A DNA stretch of 64,000 bases from Deltaproteobacteria bacterium (GTDB taxonomy: Bacteria > Desulfobacterota > Desulfuromonadia > Geobacterales > Pseudopelobacteraceae), in NCBI GenBank assembly GCA_019162745.1, contig JAFLLC010000122.1, positions 1 through 64,000 of the forward strand, in the 5' to 3' direction. Position 1 is the first letter of the stretch; every line of letters begins with the position of its first letter. Below the pieces are notes generated by a model. That model saw only the letters and a program-made list of their open reading frames with translations, did not search any database and was not told the DNA's origin. Made by a program: the position numbers and the translations under genes. Shown one piece after another: positions 18,386 through 27,337 of this stretch.

Positions 18386-18535
18386 AGTTCAATAACACAG
18401 AGGCACGGAGAACACGGAGAAATCAAAGGCTTAAGGTTTAAAACAAGCAATCCTTTTTGGTGAACCATAAAACTTGTTATTTCACTTATAACTATCAGAT
18501 TTTACTTTGTGTTCCCCGTGTCTCTGTGTTTCAAA
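18386..18535. repeat. Dispersed palindromic intergenic repeat (CACGGAG family), copy 1
   Basis: The left end AACACAGAGGCACGGAGAAC and right end GTGTTCCCCGTGTCTCTGTG are inverted copies, with about 75 bases of AT-rich sequence between them. Bases 18409-18473 match the reverse complement of 35237-35304 over roughly 67 positions with a few mismatches and one indel, so this is a family member. No coding frame is present. The role is unknown; such elements could fold in RNA. Confidence 0.8.
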
Positions 18536-18567
18536 TGATTTTATAGTATCTTTGGTGATGAAAGCAA

Positions 18568-18948
18568 TTACACTTCAGCTTTCACCTTCTGCGCCTTCTT
18601 GGCCAGCAGTCGGGCAATTTCCTGTTTCAGCTCGGTCAGGTCGCCTGATTTAACGATATAACCGTCTGCCAGCCAGGCCGAAAAATCGTCCTTGTAACAG
18701 GAGAATGCCGAGCAGAGGATTACCGGCATATCGTGACGTTCCTTTACCAGTTTCTGCAGCAGGTCTATGCCGCTTTCGTTCTTCAGCTTGATGTCCAGTA
18801 CGGCCAGATCAAACGTTGTTCCCTGCAGTTTTTCGGCCGCCTCGGCGCTGCTTGCCGCCGTTACCACTTCATAACCTTCGTCCTTCAGCTCTTCGGCGTA
18901 CAGTAACCTGATGTTGGCCTCGTCATCTACGACTAACAGTCTGCTCAT
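18568..18948 (-). CDS. Single-domain response regulator
   Basis: A 126-residue CheY-like receiver domain without an output domain. The acidic pair Asp8-Asp9 (LLVVDDEANIRLL), phospho-acceptor Asp52 (LAVLDIKL), the Ser in VILCSAF and the Lys in DGYIVKSGDL are all in place, so phosphorylation should work. The basic C-terminal tail (ARLLAKKAQKVKAEV) is Lys/Ala-rich. It overlaps the upstream histidine kinase gene by four bases (ATGA), so the two form a cognate pair. The output must be by protein-protein contact, or through another phosphotransfer step encoded elsewhere. Confidence 0.93.
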   Translation of the reverse strand: MSRLLVVDDEANIRLLYAEELKDEGYEVVTAASSAEAAEKLQGTTFDLAVLDIKLKNESGIDLLQKLVKERHDMPVILCSAFSCYKDDFSAWLADGYIVKSGDLTELKQEIARLLAKKAQKVKAEV

Positions 18949-20570
18949 GTCTGTTCCTCCTTGCGGGTGGGAAGTGTGATGGTATAGCGGATTCCGTCAT
19001 TCTCGCCCGCCTGCACGATAAACGGGATTCCCTGTTTTTCAAGCATGGTTTTACACAATGCCAGCCCCAGTCCGGCTCCCAGATCACGGGTTTCCGAAAA
19101 CGGCACCAGCAGGTGGTCAAGTTCTGCCTGAGTGATATGCCGGCTGTGGTCTTCAATCCGGAGAATAACGCCATCTTCACAACGTTGAGACCAGATCGCA
19201 ATTGACAGGTCAACGCCGATACCGGCGATATCATTTTGCAGCACAGTCCGAAGGCAGTAGGAAAGCTGCTTGAAGTCGATATATACCGGCGGCAGGTCAT
19301 CACCCGGTGAATAGCTGGTGGCGTACCCCAGCGACGTCAAGTTATCAGCTGTGTCACGAAGCGCGGTCTCAACCAGCTGGCTTACATCCCAGAAGTCCTT
19401 GGTCGGGTACAATGAATCGGAATAATTGAGTATTTCATCCAGGACCCCTTCCAGCTGCCTGGTCTCGGCAACAATAGACTCGATAAAGGTACGCTTGGGA
19501 TCAGATTCAGGACTGTTTTTAAGCATTGAGCGGGCAAACCCGCCGATAATCATCAGCGGGTTACGGACTGAATGGGCGACACTGGAAGTGATCCGCCCGA
19601 CCAGAGCCATACTCTCCATCCTGACGATCAATTCCTGCTGCTCTTTCAGCTTTTTTCCGGCTGCGGTTACGCGGTCCAGTTCGACCTGCAACTTGTCGTA
19701 TAATGAAGCCCGTTCGATCGCAAAAGCGACCGGAAAACCAAATGATTCTATCGAACGCATATCCTCTTCAGTGATGGTGCGGTGCGTGATGAAGTTATCG
19801 GCGATAATCATGCCGACGCGACGGTTGCGCGAAATCAGCGGCATCAGCAGGAAGGTATCAACCCCCAGCAGGCGCGCCAGCTCCGGAGGGACGTCGGGAT
19901 GCTGAAAAGCCCCTTCTACCATGATCGGACGCTTCCCATCCAGTGCTTTGATGAGAATATGCTTTTTGTTGGCTAGTGGAACCGTCAGCTGCTCGAGGAG
20001 ATCATGAAATTTGGCGCGTTCGGAGGAAAGTTTGTTCAGCCGGAAATTTTGGGCCAGCGACTTCAGGTCCATATCGTTCTGCGCGATTTCATTCCAGACC
20101 TGACCGGCTTCCTCAAGATTACGTGGGCCGATGCCCAGATGGCCGCGCAGCAGTCCCGCACTGCGGTCGGTCAGCAGCAAAAAAGCGCGGTTCATGCCGA
20201 ATCCCTTTCCGGCGGTAATAGCGGTCAGTGCAACAGAAAGCACCTCATCAAGGTCAACCGAGCTTTGCAGGACAGATCCCAGTTCGTGCAGGAAGCGGAT
20301 TTCGAGGGTTTTGTTATCGAGAAAACTCACCAGGGACTGGATCTGGTTTTTCTGGCGGCGGAATTCACCAAGAAAGCTCGCGAGGACGGGAGCCAGAGGG
20401 TTCGCATCACCACGCAACTGTTTAAGATCGGTCAGAAATTTATGGCACTCGCAGCATTTTTCCAGATTCCGCTGCCGTTTTGAAACGAGCAGATCTTCTT
20501 CGCCTGGCCCCATCTCCGGACAATCTGCCAGCTCAATCACATCCCTGTTCCAGCAACACTCCCGATCCAC
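18945..20570 (-). CDS. GAF-domain sensor histidine kinase, Cys-rich N-terminus
   Basis: A soluble histidine kinase of 541 residues. The N-terminal 45 residues carry six Cys (Cys5, 6, 17, 39, 40 and 42, with CCECH at 39-43), which may hold a metal or sense redox. A coiled segment leads to a GAF domain (about 85-265). A HisKA helix follows with the phosphorylated His near 333 in SSVAHSVRNPLMIIGG. The HATPase part shows DLGAGLGLALCKTMLEKQ as its G-boxes, with a weak N-box. No transmembrane helix is seen, so it is cytoplasmic. It ends in the ATGA overlap with the response regulator and is preceded by 143 bases without an evident gene. Confidence 0.9.
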   Translation of the reverse strand: MDRECCWNRDVIELADCPEMGPGEEDLLVSKRQRNLEKCCECHKFLTDLKQLRGDANPLAPVLASFLGEFRRQKNQIQSLVSFLDNKTLEIRFLHELGSVLQSSVDLDEVLSVALTAITAGKGFGMNRAFLLLTDRSAGLLRGHLGIGPRNLEEAGQVWNEIAQNDMDLKSLAQNFRLNKLSSERAKFHDLLEQLTVPLANKKHILIKALDGKRPIMVEGAFQHPDVPPELARLLGVDTFLLMPLISRNRRVGMIIADNFITHRTITEEDMRSIESFGFPVAFAIERASLYDKLQVELDRVTAAGKKLKEQQELIVRMESMALVGRITSSVAHSVRNPLMIIGGFARSMLKNSPESDPKRTFIESIVAETRQLEGVLDEILNYSDSLYPTKDFWDVSQLVETALRDTADNLTSLGYATSYSPGDDLPPVYIDFKQLSYCLRTVLQNDIAGIGVDLSIAIWSQRCEDGVILRIEDHSRHITQAELDHLLVPFSETRDLGAGLGLALCKTMLEKQGIPFIVQAGENDGIRYTITLPTRKEEQT

Positions 20571-20713
20571 ACAGAACCTCGTCAGATGTATTAGTAAGTT
20601 AGAAGTTATTTTCTGCAGAAAACAACCTCGTTAACGCACTTATCCTGGTTTTCAGGGTCAGGATTATTATATCAGTTAAAAACGGGTATGCAACCGGACA
20701 ACCCTTTTTCTCA

Positions 20714-22195
20714 CTACTTCACATTCCAGGTTGTGCCCTGAGCCGAATCAAGCAGCTGGATCCCCTTTGCCAGCAGCAGATCGCGAATCTCGTCGCCGCG
20801 CCTGAAATCCTTTGCACCCCGTGCCGCAGACCGCTCGGCAATCAACCGCTCGATCTCAGCCGCCGGTATATCGATCTGCCCGGCCTTGGCTGCCTTGATC
20901 CGCTCCAGCCAGAGGGCCGGCGGAGTTGTGAACAGCCCCAGCACCCCGCCGGACTCGGCGAACAAAGCGCGGACCTCTGCCAGCAGCGATAGCGAGAGCG
21001 GATCCGGTTCCTCTGCTTCTGCGAGGAAACGATTGGTGGCACGCACCATGTCAAAGAGAACACCGAGCGCTTGTGCGGCGTTGAAGTCATCGTCCATCGC
21101 TTCGACAAAGCGGGGCATGAAGCCGTCAACCTTTTCCTGCAGTTCAAGTCCGGCCTGCCCCAGGTTCCCGGTCAAGGCCGTTTCGGCGCGCTGAGGGTTT
21201 ACACTCTGAATGTCGTCCAGTGACGCCAGGCAGCTGTAAATCCGTCCCAGCCCTGACTGCGCCTCATCCAGATTCTGATCGGAGAAATCGAGCGGTGAAC
21301 GGTAGTGTGCCGAAAGGATGAAAAAACGGAGCGTTTCCGGATCATATTTTTTCAGCACCTCACGGATGGTAAAAAAGTTCCCCAGCGACTTGCTCATCTT
21401 CTCGGCGTTGATATTGACAAAACCGTTGTGCAGCCAGTAACGCACAAACCGGCAGCCGTTAGCCCCTTCCGACTGGGCGATTTCATTTTCATGGTGTGGG
21501 AAAACCAGGTCTTTGCCGCCGCCGTGGATGTCGAAAGTCTTGCCGAGAAACTCCATACTCATCGCCGAACATTCGATATGCCATCCGGGACGACCACTGC
21601 CCCACGGTGATTGCCACCACGGCTCTCCCGGCTTTGACCCCTTCCAGAGGACGAAATCCATCGGATGCCGCTTTTTCTCCCCAACCTCGACCCTGGCGCC
21701 AGCCTGCATCTCATCAAGATTGCGCCCGGAGAGTTTCAGATAGTCCGGAAAGGTCTCAACCGCATAATACACGTCCCCCCCGGAGAGATACGCATGCCCC
21801 TTGGCAACCAGCGCTTCGATTATATTGATAATCCCGCCGATATGGTCGGTAGCCTTCGGCTCCACCGTCGGTTTGGCCATGCCCAGCCGTGCCATATCCT
21901 CATCAAAAGCCTCGATATAACGGTCGGCAATCGTGCGGTAATCGGTCCCTTCCTGGTTGGCGCGGTTGATAATCTTGTCGTCGATATCGGTGTAGTTCCG
22001 GACGTAGGTGACATCATAACCGGAATATTTCAGATAACGATAGATGATGTCGAACACGATTCCGGCGCGCGCATGCCCGATGTGGCAATAATCATAAACC
22101 GTCACCCCGCAGACGTACATGCCGACTCTGCCGGGGATCAACGGAACGAAGAGCTCTTTTTCACCTGTCATGGTGTTGTAGACGCGCAATGCCAT
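20714..22195 (-). CDS. cysS: Cysteinyl-tRNA synthetase
   Basis: A 493-residue class I synthetase that charges tRNA-Cys, of normal length. The HIGH signature is present as HIGHAR at 38-43, after the zinc-ligand Cys29 in [10 protein letters not shown]. The second zinc ligands lie in the [14 protein letters not shown] segment and the [12 protein letters not shown] segment. KMSKS is at about 267-271 ([14 protein letters not shown]). The C-terminal DALR-type anticodon-binding helical domain and the final [17 protein letters not shown] segment are complete. The VanZ-like gene lies 77 bases upstream, so cysS may be read from the polysaccharide block's transcript or from its own promoter. Confidence 0.98.
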   Translation of the reverse strand: MALRVYNTMTGEKELFVPLIPGRVGMYVCGVTVYDYCHIGHARAGIVFDIIYRYLKYSGYDVTYVRNYTDIDDKIINRANQEGTDYRTIADRYIEAFDEDMARLGMAKPTVEPKATDHIGGIINIIEALVAKGHAYLSGGDVYYAVETFPDYLKLSGRNLDEMQAGARVEVGEKKRHPMDFVLWKGSKPGEPWWQSPWGSGRPGWHIECSAMSMEFLGKTFDIHGGGKDLVFPHHENEIAQSEGANGCRFVRYWLHNGFVNINAEKMSKSLGNFFTIREVLKKYDPETLRFFILSAHYRSPLDFSDQNLDEAQSGLGRIYSCLASLDDIQSVNPQRAETALTGNLGQAGLELQEKVDGFMPRFVEAMDDDFNAAQALGVLFDMVRATNRFLAEAEEPDPLSLSLLAEVRALFAESGGVLGLFTTPPALWLERIKAAKAGQIDIPAAEIERLIAERSAARGAKDFRRGDEIRDLLLAKGIQLLDSAQGTTWNVK

Positions 22196-22272
22196 ACTTT
22201 TAACTCCGCTTGTAAAATGTGGGGTATTATGCCTGCTTGTGGCCGGGATGGCAAGGGTGGAAATGGGGGGAA

Positions 22273-22647
22273 TTACAGTTTTAGAGCAGTTCTGCGTCGA
22301 TAAATCCTTATCGCTAACCAGACAGAGCCGGCACCGATCAGATCAGCGACTACATCACCCCACTCGGCGGCTCTGCCGGTTGTCAGGGCCGCCTGCAGTA
22401 TTTCAATGAGAACCCCGAGGAATGTTCCATACAGAAATGCGCCTGCTGACGCCCAGCGACGCGGCTGGAGGGAGAGATATGCGAGTCCGGTAGCCGCAGC
22501 AATCGCACCGGCATGATTCAGCTTGTCCCACCCCAGGCCTGCTGGTGCCGAGGCGCCCGGCATCAGCGCCAGCCAGAGGATCAGCAGCGTCAGGAGTGCG
22601 CAGAGGGTAAGCCAGAGCTGGTGGGTGGCGGAGCGCCTCTCAATCAC
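22273..22647 (-). CDS. VanZ-like family membrane protein
   Basis: A 124-residue membrane protein with a VanZ-like fold. Four helices are predicted, with the family marks [34 protein letters not shown] and [19 protein letters not shown]. The start is a GTG that overlaps the end of the 33-codon ORF by 8 bases (GTGATTGA). VanZ-like proteins are common in exosortase and polysaccharide loci, and this one follows the SLBB exporter gene. Its direct role there is not known. Confidence 0.85.
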   Translation of the reverse strand: MIERRSATHQLWLTLCALLTLLILWLALMPGASAPAGLGWDKLNHAGAIAAATGLAYLSLQPRRWASAGAFLYGTFLGVLIEILQAALTTGRAAEWGDVVADLIGAGSVWLAIRIYRRRTALKL

Positions 22648-22741
22648 GCCGTTTACTCTTCCGGCGCAAGCGCAGCATCCCCAGCATATTGATCTCCTTT
22701 TCAGCCTCTATTACCGGGCGAAGAGCCTCCATTTCGTTCAT
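22640..22741 (-). CDS. 33-residue basic peptide ORF between SLBB and VanZ genes
   Basis: A short ORF starting at ATG 22739-22741, ten bases after the SLBB gene's stop, with AGGGGGTG as a ribosome site. It encodes MNEMEALRPVIEAEKEINML followed by a very basic tail ([11 protein letters not shown]). It ends inside the GTG start of the VanZ-like gene with an 8-base overlap. The good ribosome site and double coupling suggest it is translated, either as a real small protein or as a leader that brings ribosomes to the VanZ start. No family is recognised. Confidence 0.45.
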   Translation of the reverse strand: MNEMEALRPVIEAEKEINMLGMLRLRRKSKRRD

Positions 22742-22750
22742 TTTCACCCC

Positions 22751-25576
22751 CTACTTCAAGCCGATCAAAATTGTGCCGGCGGTCAACGCAACATTGGCGA
22801 GGATCTGGGTTATATCCTTGATCTCCCGCATCCATGAAATCCGTTCCAGTTTTTGCGGCACAACCAGTGTATCGCCCGCACCTAGAGATGACGACAGAAA
22901 GCTGCCGAAACTCCAGTGCCCACCTTCATCGCTCCACTGTATGCCGAACGATGACTGCTGACGGCTGAAAACGGTGCCGTCCGCCCTGATTACATACATC
23001 TCGTCTTCTTCGGCATTTTTTACCGGCCCGCCCGATTTCTGCAGATAGCTGTCAATATCCTGTCCGGCCAAGTAGATAAAGGAGGTCGGGTTATACACCT
23101 GCCCGAGGACGCTCACGATACCGGGGCGCGGCGGCACTTCAAGCTGGTCTCCCCCCTCCAGCACCAGGTCATAGCTCCCCTTCTTCAGTTCGTCGACTGC
23201 AGACAGGCGCATTACCACGCGTCCTTCGGCTTTCAGCCCCTTCATCCGCTCCACACTTTTCAGCAGACTGTCAAGGGCCGCCTTGGTAGCATCCAGCTCT
23301 TCCTTCGATGACGCAACCGCTGCCACAGCCGCCTGCTTTTGCAGGATATCCTTTTCGGTGTTGACAATTATCTCATCCATCCGTTTCTGCTGCGATTCCT
23401 GGGCAGAACGCCGCGTAAACCTGGCACCGCGCAGATAGGCCTTCTCGGTATAACCGCCGGCCCTGTTGATCACCGAGCTCAGTTTTTCACCACGCGCCAG
23501 CGAGTAAACGCCGGGAAAACGGACCTCACCCTTGAGCGTCACGAATTTGTCGGTAGACTCCTGCCAATCGGTTACGCCACGCACGATCAGGACGTCGTCA
23601 CTCTGCAGCGGCAGATTGTGCGCCGGATCACCGTTAAGCGCCTTGCCTAGATCCAGCTGCACCCTGGTTGACTGCGCCTTGTCGCCTGAGATGACGATCC
23701 GGCTCAGTTCAGCCTGATCGAGAAAAGCGTTGCGCTTGGCGCTCCCGGCGGCCGTGACCAGATCGCGCACCGACATGCCGGGGTAATAATCATACGTGCC
23801 GGGATTGACCACGGCGCCGTTGACCGCCACCCGCGGTTTTTCCTCCATCTCCCAGCGCGAGAAGATCTTGACCGTGTCCTGTTCCTGCAGCAGCAGGTTA
23901 TCACCCTGATTCCCCTCAAGAGCGCGCCGCAGACTGACGGTAATCAGCTCGCGGCGATAGTCGGGGGGTGACATGCGGGTGATCTCGACAGAATCCAGAT
24001 ACGACTCGGGGAGGAGCGTCTGTGTTGACGGAATCAGATTGCTCAGCCGCATCCCGGGACGGAACTGGTATTCGCCACCCTGCTGCACATTGCCCTGCAG
24101 GACCACGACCTGCCGGACCGCCGCCTGGACCGGAAAAACCTTAACCATATCGCGGTCTTTCACTTCTACTGATCCCAATTGGGCCGTAGCGTCGCCGTTT
24201 TTGAGACTGTAATCAAGCGCGATACGCGCACTGTTATTTTCGATCCGTTCGATCTGGATCCTCGCCAACGAACCGCTAGCCGCCACTCCGCCCGCCATCT
24301 GCAGAATTTCAGGGAGGGTTGTTTTCCCTTTCAGTTCATAAATTGCAGGGCGGCGCACCTCACCGGCCACCGCCACTACAGGTCCGATCACCGGGACAAA
24401 AATCGTGTCCCCGTTCTGCAACTGCACGTCCTTGTTTCGGTCTCCCGAAAGGAGCATGTCATACAGGTCTACCGTTGCAACGCTCTGATCGCCGCGAGTC
24501 ACCCGTACCGCGCGCAGCGAGCCGTTTCGCGACGGGCCGCCTGCCGCGGCGAGGGCGTTTATAACTGTTGCCAGCGAACTGATCGGATAGTTTCCCGGCG
24601 CTTCGACTTCACCCACAACATACACCTGAATGCTTCTCAGCTTGCCGAGCGTAAGGCTCATCTCGTAGTTCCGGTATGAACGGCTGAGCGCCTCCTTTAC
24701 AGCCACCTGGGCTTTATCGAAGGGGAGCCCCCACACCCTCACCGGGCCGATTTTAGGGATAGTTACCTCACCGGTTCTGCTGACGGTTAATTCGTAGCGA
24801 AAATTTACTGCACCCCACACGCTGAGATCAAGCACATCCCCCGGGCCGAGCTGGTAATCGGTTGCGGCAGGCATCGCATCAATGGCGTTTGACAATTGAA
24901 GACTGTTTTTAAAAAAATCGTAGCCAAACTGGGTCAGTTCGCGCCGCATCGGCACAGCCTCGGTTTTTTCCAGCAGAGTCGAGCTCTTTTTTGCAAAAGA
25001 CTTCTCTATGAGCGAACCCTGCTCGTCAGCCGGCAGCGGGATTACCCGAATTTCATCGGACTTGAAGAGACTCTGCTCTTCCCGATCGAGGGCGATCACC
25101 TGGATGAAATAGGGCTGATAATTTTTCAACTCCCGCAGAATAAAATCGGTGTTTTCTCCCACCATGGCACTCTTGGTCAGTTTCTCGGATTCATTTCCAT
25201 AGCGGATTGTAAAGCGAAGCGGCTCGTTATCGATTCTGGGGGGCATATCAACCAGTTTCCAACTCAGTTTGATAAGCCCATCCCCCGGTTCCCCTTTGAC
25301 AGCCACCGACGGCTTGCCTGTTTTCTGCTTATCGCCCCGCACCTTTGTCTTAATGATTTCATCCTTTTGCTCAGCATCCTGAGGTTGCTGCAACCCCTGA
25401 AGCTGCTCACGCTCCTCAAGCGCCTTGATCATCTGGTCATCTTTGGTCATTGGCGACGGCATGGCTGAGCTGAAGGTATTGGCGTCCATTTCACTCGCAG
25501 GGGCAGCATCCGCACTGCCAACGGCCAGCAGCAGCATCAACAGGGGTAAAAACAGCACTCTTGAAAAGGATTGCAT
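22751..25576 (-). CDS. SLBB-domain polysaccharide export protein (Wza/OPX family)
   Basis: A 941-residue outer-membrane polysaccharide export protein. A signal peptide lies at 1-24 (FLPLLMLLLAVGSADA). A fibronectin-like region (about 90-190) follows. The Poly_export domain begins at YQLGPGDVLDLSVWG (about 243-257), and a series of at least five SLBB repeats follows, with marks VVGEVEAPGNYPI, VAGEVRRPAIYELKG, LQGNVQQGGEYQFRPG, VNGAVVNPGTYDYYPG and LKGEVRFPGVYSLARG. A coiled segment (about 735-790) interrupts the last repeats. The C-terminal 25 residues are hydrophobic (ITQILANVALTAGTILIGLK). It is much longer than Wza (about 380 residues). With the Wzi-like gene 22 bases upstream it probably forms the outer-membrane exit of the polysaccharide. 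Confidence 0.93.
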   Translation of the reverse strand: MQSFSRVLFLPLLMLLLAVGSADAAPASEMDANTFSSAMPSPMTKDDQMIKALEEREQLQGLQQPQDAEQKDEIIKTKVRGDKQKTGKPSVAVKGEPGDGLIKLSWKLVDMPPRIDNEPLRFTIRYGNESEKLTKSAMVGENTDFILRELKNYQPYFIQVIALDREEQSLFKSDEIRVIPLPADEQGSLIEKSFAKKSSTLLEKTEAVPMRRELTQFGYDFFKNSLQLSNAIDAMPAATDYQLGPGDVLDLSVWGAVNFRYELTVSRTGEVTIPKIGPVRVWGLPFDKAQVAVKEALSRSYRNYEMSLTLGKLRSIQVYVVGEVEAPGNYPISSLATVINALAAAGGPSRNGSLRAVRVTRGDQSVATVDLYDMLLSGDRNKDVQLQNGDTIFVPVIGPVVAVAGEVRRPAIYELKGKTTLPEILQMAGGVAASGSLARIQIERIENNSARIALDYSLKNGDATAQLGSVEVKDRDMVKVFPVQAAVRQVVVLQGNVQQGGEYQFRPGMRLSNLIPSTQTLLPESYLDSVEITRMSPPDYRRELITVSLRRALEGNQGDNLLLQEQDTVKIFSRWEMEEKPRVAVNGAVVNPGTYDYYPGMSVRDLVTAAGSAKRNAFLDQAELSRIVISGDKAQSTRVQLDLGKALNGDPAHNLPLQSDDVLIVRGVTDWQESTDKFVTLKGEVRFPGVYSLARGEKLSSVINRAGGYTEKAYLRGARFTRRSAQESQQKRMDEIIVNTEKDILQKQAAVAAVASSKEELDATKAALDSLLKSVERMKGLKAEGRVVMRLSAVDELKKGSYDLVLEGGDQLEVPPRPGIVSVLGQVYNPTSFIYLAGQDIDSYLQKSGGPVKNAEEDEMYVIRADGTVFSRQQSSFGIQWSDEGGHWSFGSFLSSSLGAGDTLVVPQKLERISWMREIKDITQILANVALTAGTILIGLK

Positions 25577-25598
25577 TATAAGGGACTCCTATTAAGTT

Positions 25599-27236
25599 TC
25601 AGTATTTATATTTCAATTCAAACTTCACCAGTTGGTTGGTCAGCTCGGCACCAGCGACAAGATTCAGGTTGGTGATCTTCTCGATTCCGTACCCCAGCTG
25701 AGCATCCATATCACCGTACAGCGGCAGATTCCAGAAGATACGACCGGCATGCTTTCTCTCGACCGCCTGTTCCACACCATCAACCGGAATCCGGCCGATC
25801 TTGCCGCGGTTAGTGTAGATGTATTCCAGCGCCAGATTGTTGCGGGCGCTGAACCAGTGGCTTGTGCGGAAGAAGAAATCCTGGGTCGCACCCCCCTGGG
25901 AATGGCCGATCGGCAGGTCCTTGTAGATATATCCGGAAGGATACATGCCCGTATAGAGGATCTGGTTCCCCTGGAAAAACTCGAAGCGGAAATCGTTCCT
26001 CCCGTCGTCGGTCAGGCGCGGCAGATACAGACCGGCGACGTAACTCTCGACAATCGGCCAGAACAGCGCGGTATCCTCACCGGAGAATTCACCATACAGT
26101 TCCGCATTGCGCAACCATGGCATGCGATAGCGCGCCTCAAACCCGGCCAGGCCGTTGGAGTTATCGGAAGCGGTGCCGCCGATCAGGCCGCGCAGCGAAT
26201 CGCCGAGACTGTTCTTGACACCGGGGCCGCCCACCTGCCTCCCGAGATTGAAGCCGACCTCCAGATTATCAGCCGGTTTGACCGACAGCTTGACAGCATA
26301 AAACCAGGGTTGCCGCACCACGCCGTCAAAAGTTGTCTCATCGAAACGGGAAGCGATAACGGCATACTTCATCGCACCGATATATTTCACGTTAAACGGT
26401 TCGGGACTGGATATCTTGACCTGGGTGAAATTCTCGGCATTGTTCGTCAACGTGATGTTGCCGCGATACCCAAGCCCCAGCCAGTTTTCATCCTTCCCCG
26501 CTTCCAGCTCAAGGGCACCGCCGCCCAGCTTCAGGTACCCACGGTTGAGGCTGAGCTTATTATCGTCGCCATCCGTAAACAATGACGGTTCCAGCAGCGC
26601 CGTGGCGAAGCCTCCAAGATACCATTCCGATCCCCAGCGGAGCTCACCGGAGTGGCCGTCTTTGTGGACGACACCGTTGTTGTTCTCGAGTAGCGGCGTA
26701 CCTTCCCCCCCCCGCTGATGGGCCGCAGAAGGGTACTGATTTTCCGGCCGCAAGCTGGAGCCGATGCCGAAAACGCCGTCATCGCCCGGATCATGCACCA
26801 GACGATCGTAATCGCGCGGCGCCCCGTCCAAGTAGATATAGCGCATTCGCAGTGATGACACCGGGTTGTAGTCAAACCGCCGCGGTTTTTTATCCGGATT
26901 TGCCCGCAGCGAAGCCTCACGGGGAATGAGTTGCCGCATCCGCCTGATCAGTTCGGCAGCAAAGGCAGGAGCTGCCTCACCCGCGCCCAGGTTCTTCTCC
27001 GCCTCCAGCAACAGCCTGGCCGCCTCAGACTTGCTGAACGGCTTGATCCCCTTGAAATCACTCGATATCAGACCGAATCCAGCCAGCTTGTCCAGATAGC
27101 TGTAGGCCGGACTGTCGAGCGGGATGTTCGCCGAGGAGAGTGCCCAGAGGGGAGACGCGGCAAACAAGAGTGCGAGCGTAATAACTACGGCAGGTGCTGA
27201 TAAGGCGCGTGCTGATTTTGAATTATTTTTTCTCAC
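25599..27236 (-). CDS. Capsule assembly Wzi family outer-membrane protein
   Basis: A 545-residue protein of the Wzi family. An N-terminal signal peptide (VVITLALLFAASPLWALS, about 17-34) is followed by an SLH-like helical segment (DKLAGFGLISSDFKGIKPFS) and then a long beta-rich part typical of an 18-stranded barrel, with alternating aromatic residues and the C-terminal strand ELTNQLVKFELKYKY. E. coli Wzi binds group 1 capsule at the surface. Here it is paired with the SLBB exporter and the upstream sugar-nucleotide genes. The final aromatic-ended strand fits BAM-dependent insertion. Confidence 0.88.
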   Translation of the reverse strand: MRKNNSKSARALSAPAVVITLALLFAASPLWALSSANIPLDSPAYSYLDKLAGFGLISSDFKGIKPFSKSEAARLLLEAEKNLGAGEAAPAFAAELIRRMRQLIPREASLRANPDKKPRRFDYNPVSSLRMRYIYLDGAPRDYDRLVHDPGDDGVFGIGSSLRPENQYPSAAHQRGGEGTPLLENNNGVVHKDGHSGELRWGSEWYLGGFATALLEPSLFTDGDDNKLSLNRGYLKLGGGALELEAGKDENWLGLGYRGNITLTNNAENFTQVKISSPEPFNVKYIGAMKYAVIASRFDETTFDGVVRQPWFYAVKLSVKPADNLEVGFNLGRQVGGPGVKNSLGDSLRGLIGGTASDNSNGLAGFEARYRMPWLRNAELYGEFSGEDTALFWPIVESYVAGLYLPRLTDDGRNDFRFEFFQGNQILYTGMYPSGYIYKDLPIGHSQGGATQDFFFRTSHWFSARNNLALEYIYTNRGKIGRIPVDGVEQAVERKHAGRIFWNLPLYGDMDAQLGYGIEKITNLNLVAGAELTNQLVKFELKYKY

Positions 27237-27337
27237 ACATCTCCAATCCAGCGGACTTCAATTTTTAATGGTTAACTTTGGACTTTGAATCATATCTGTT
27301 TTCCAATCCAGAACTCAGAATTGCCTGTAAATTGACT

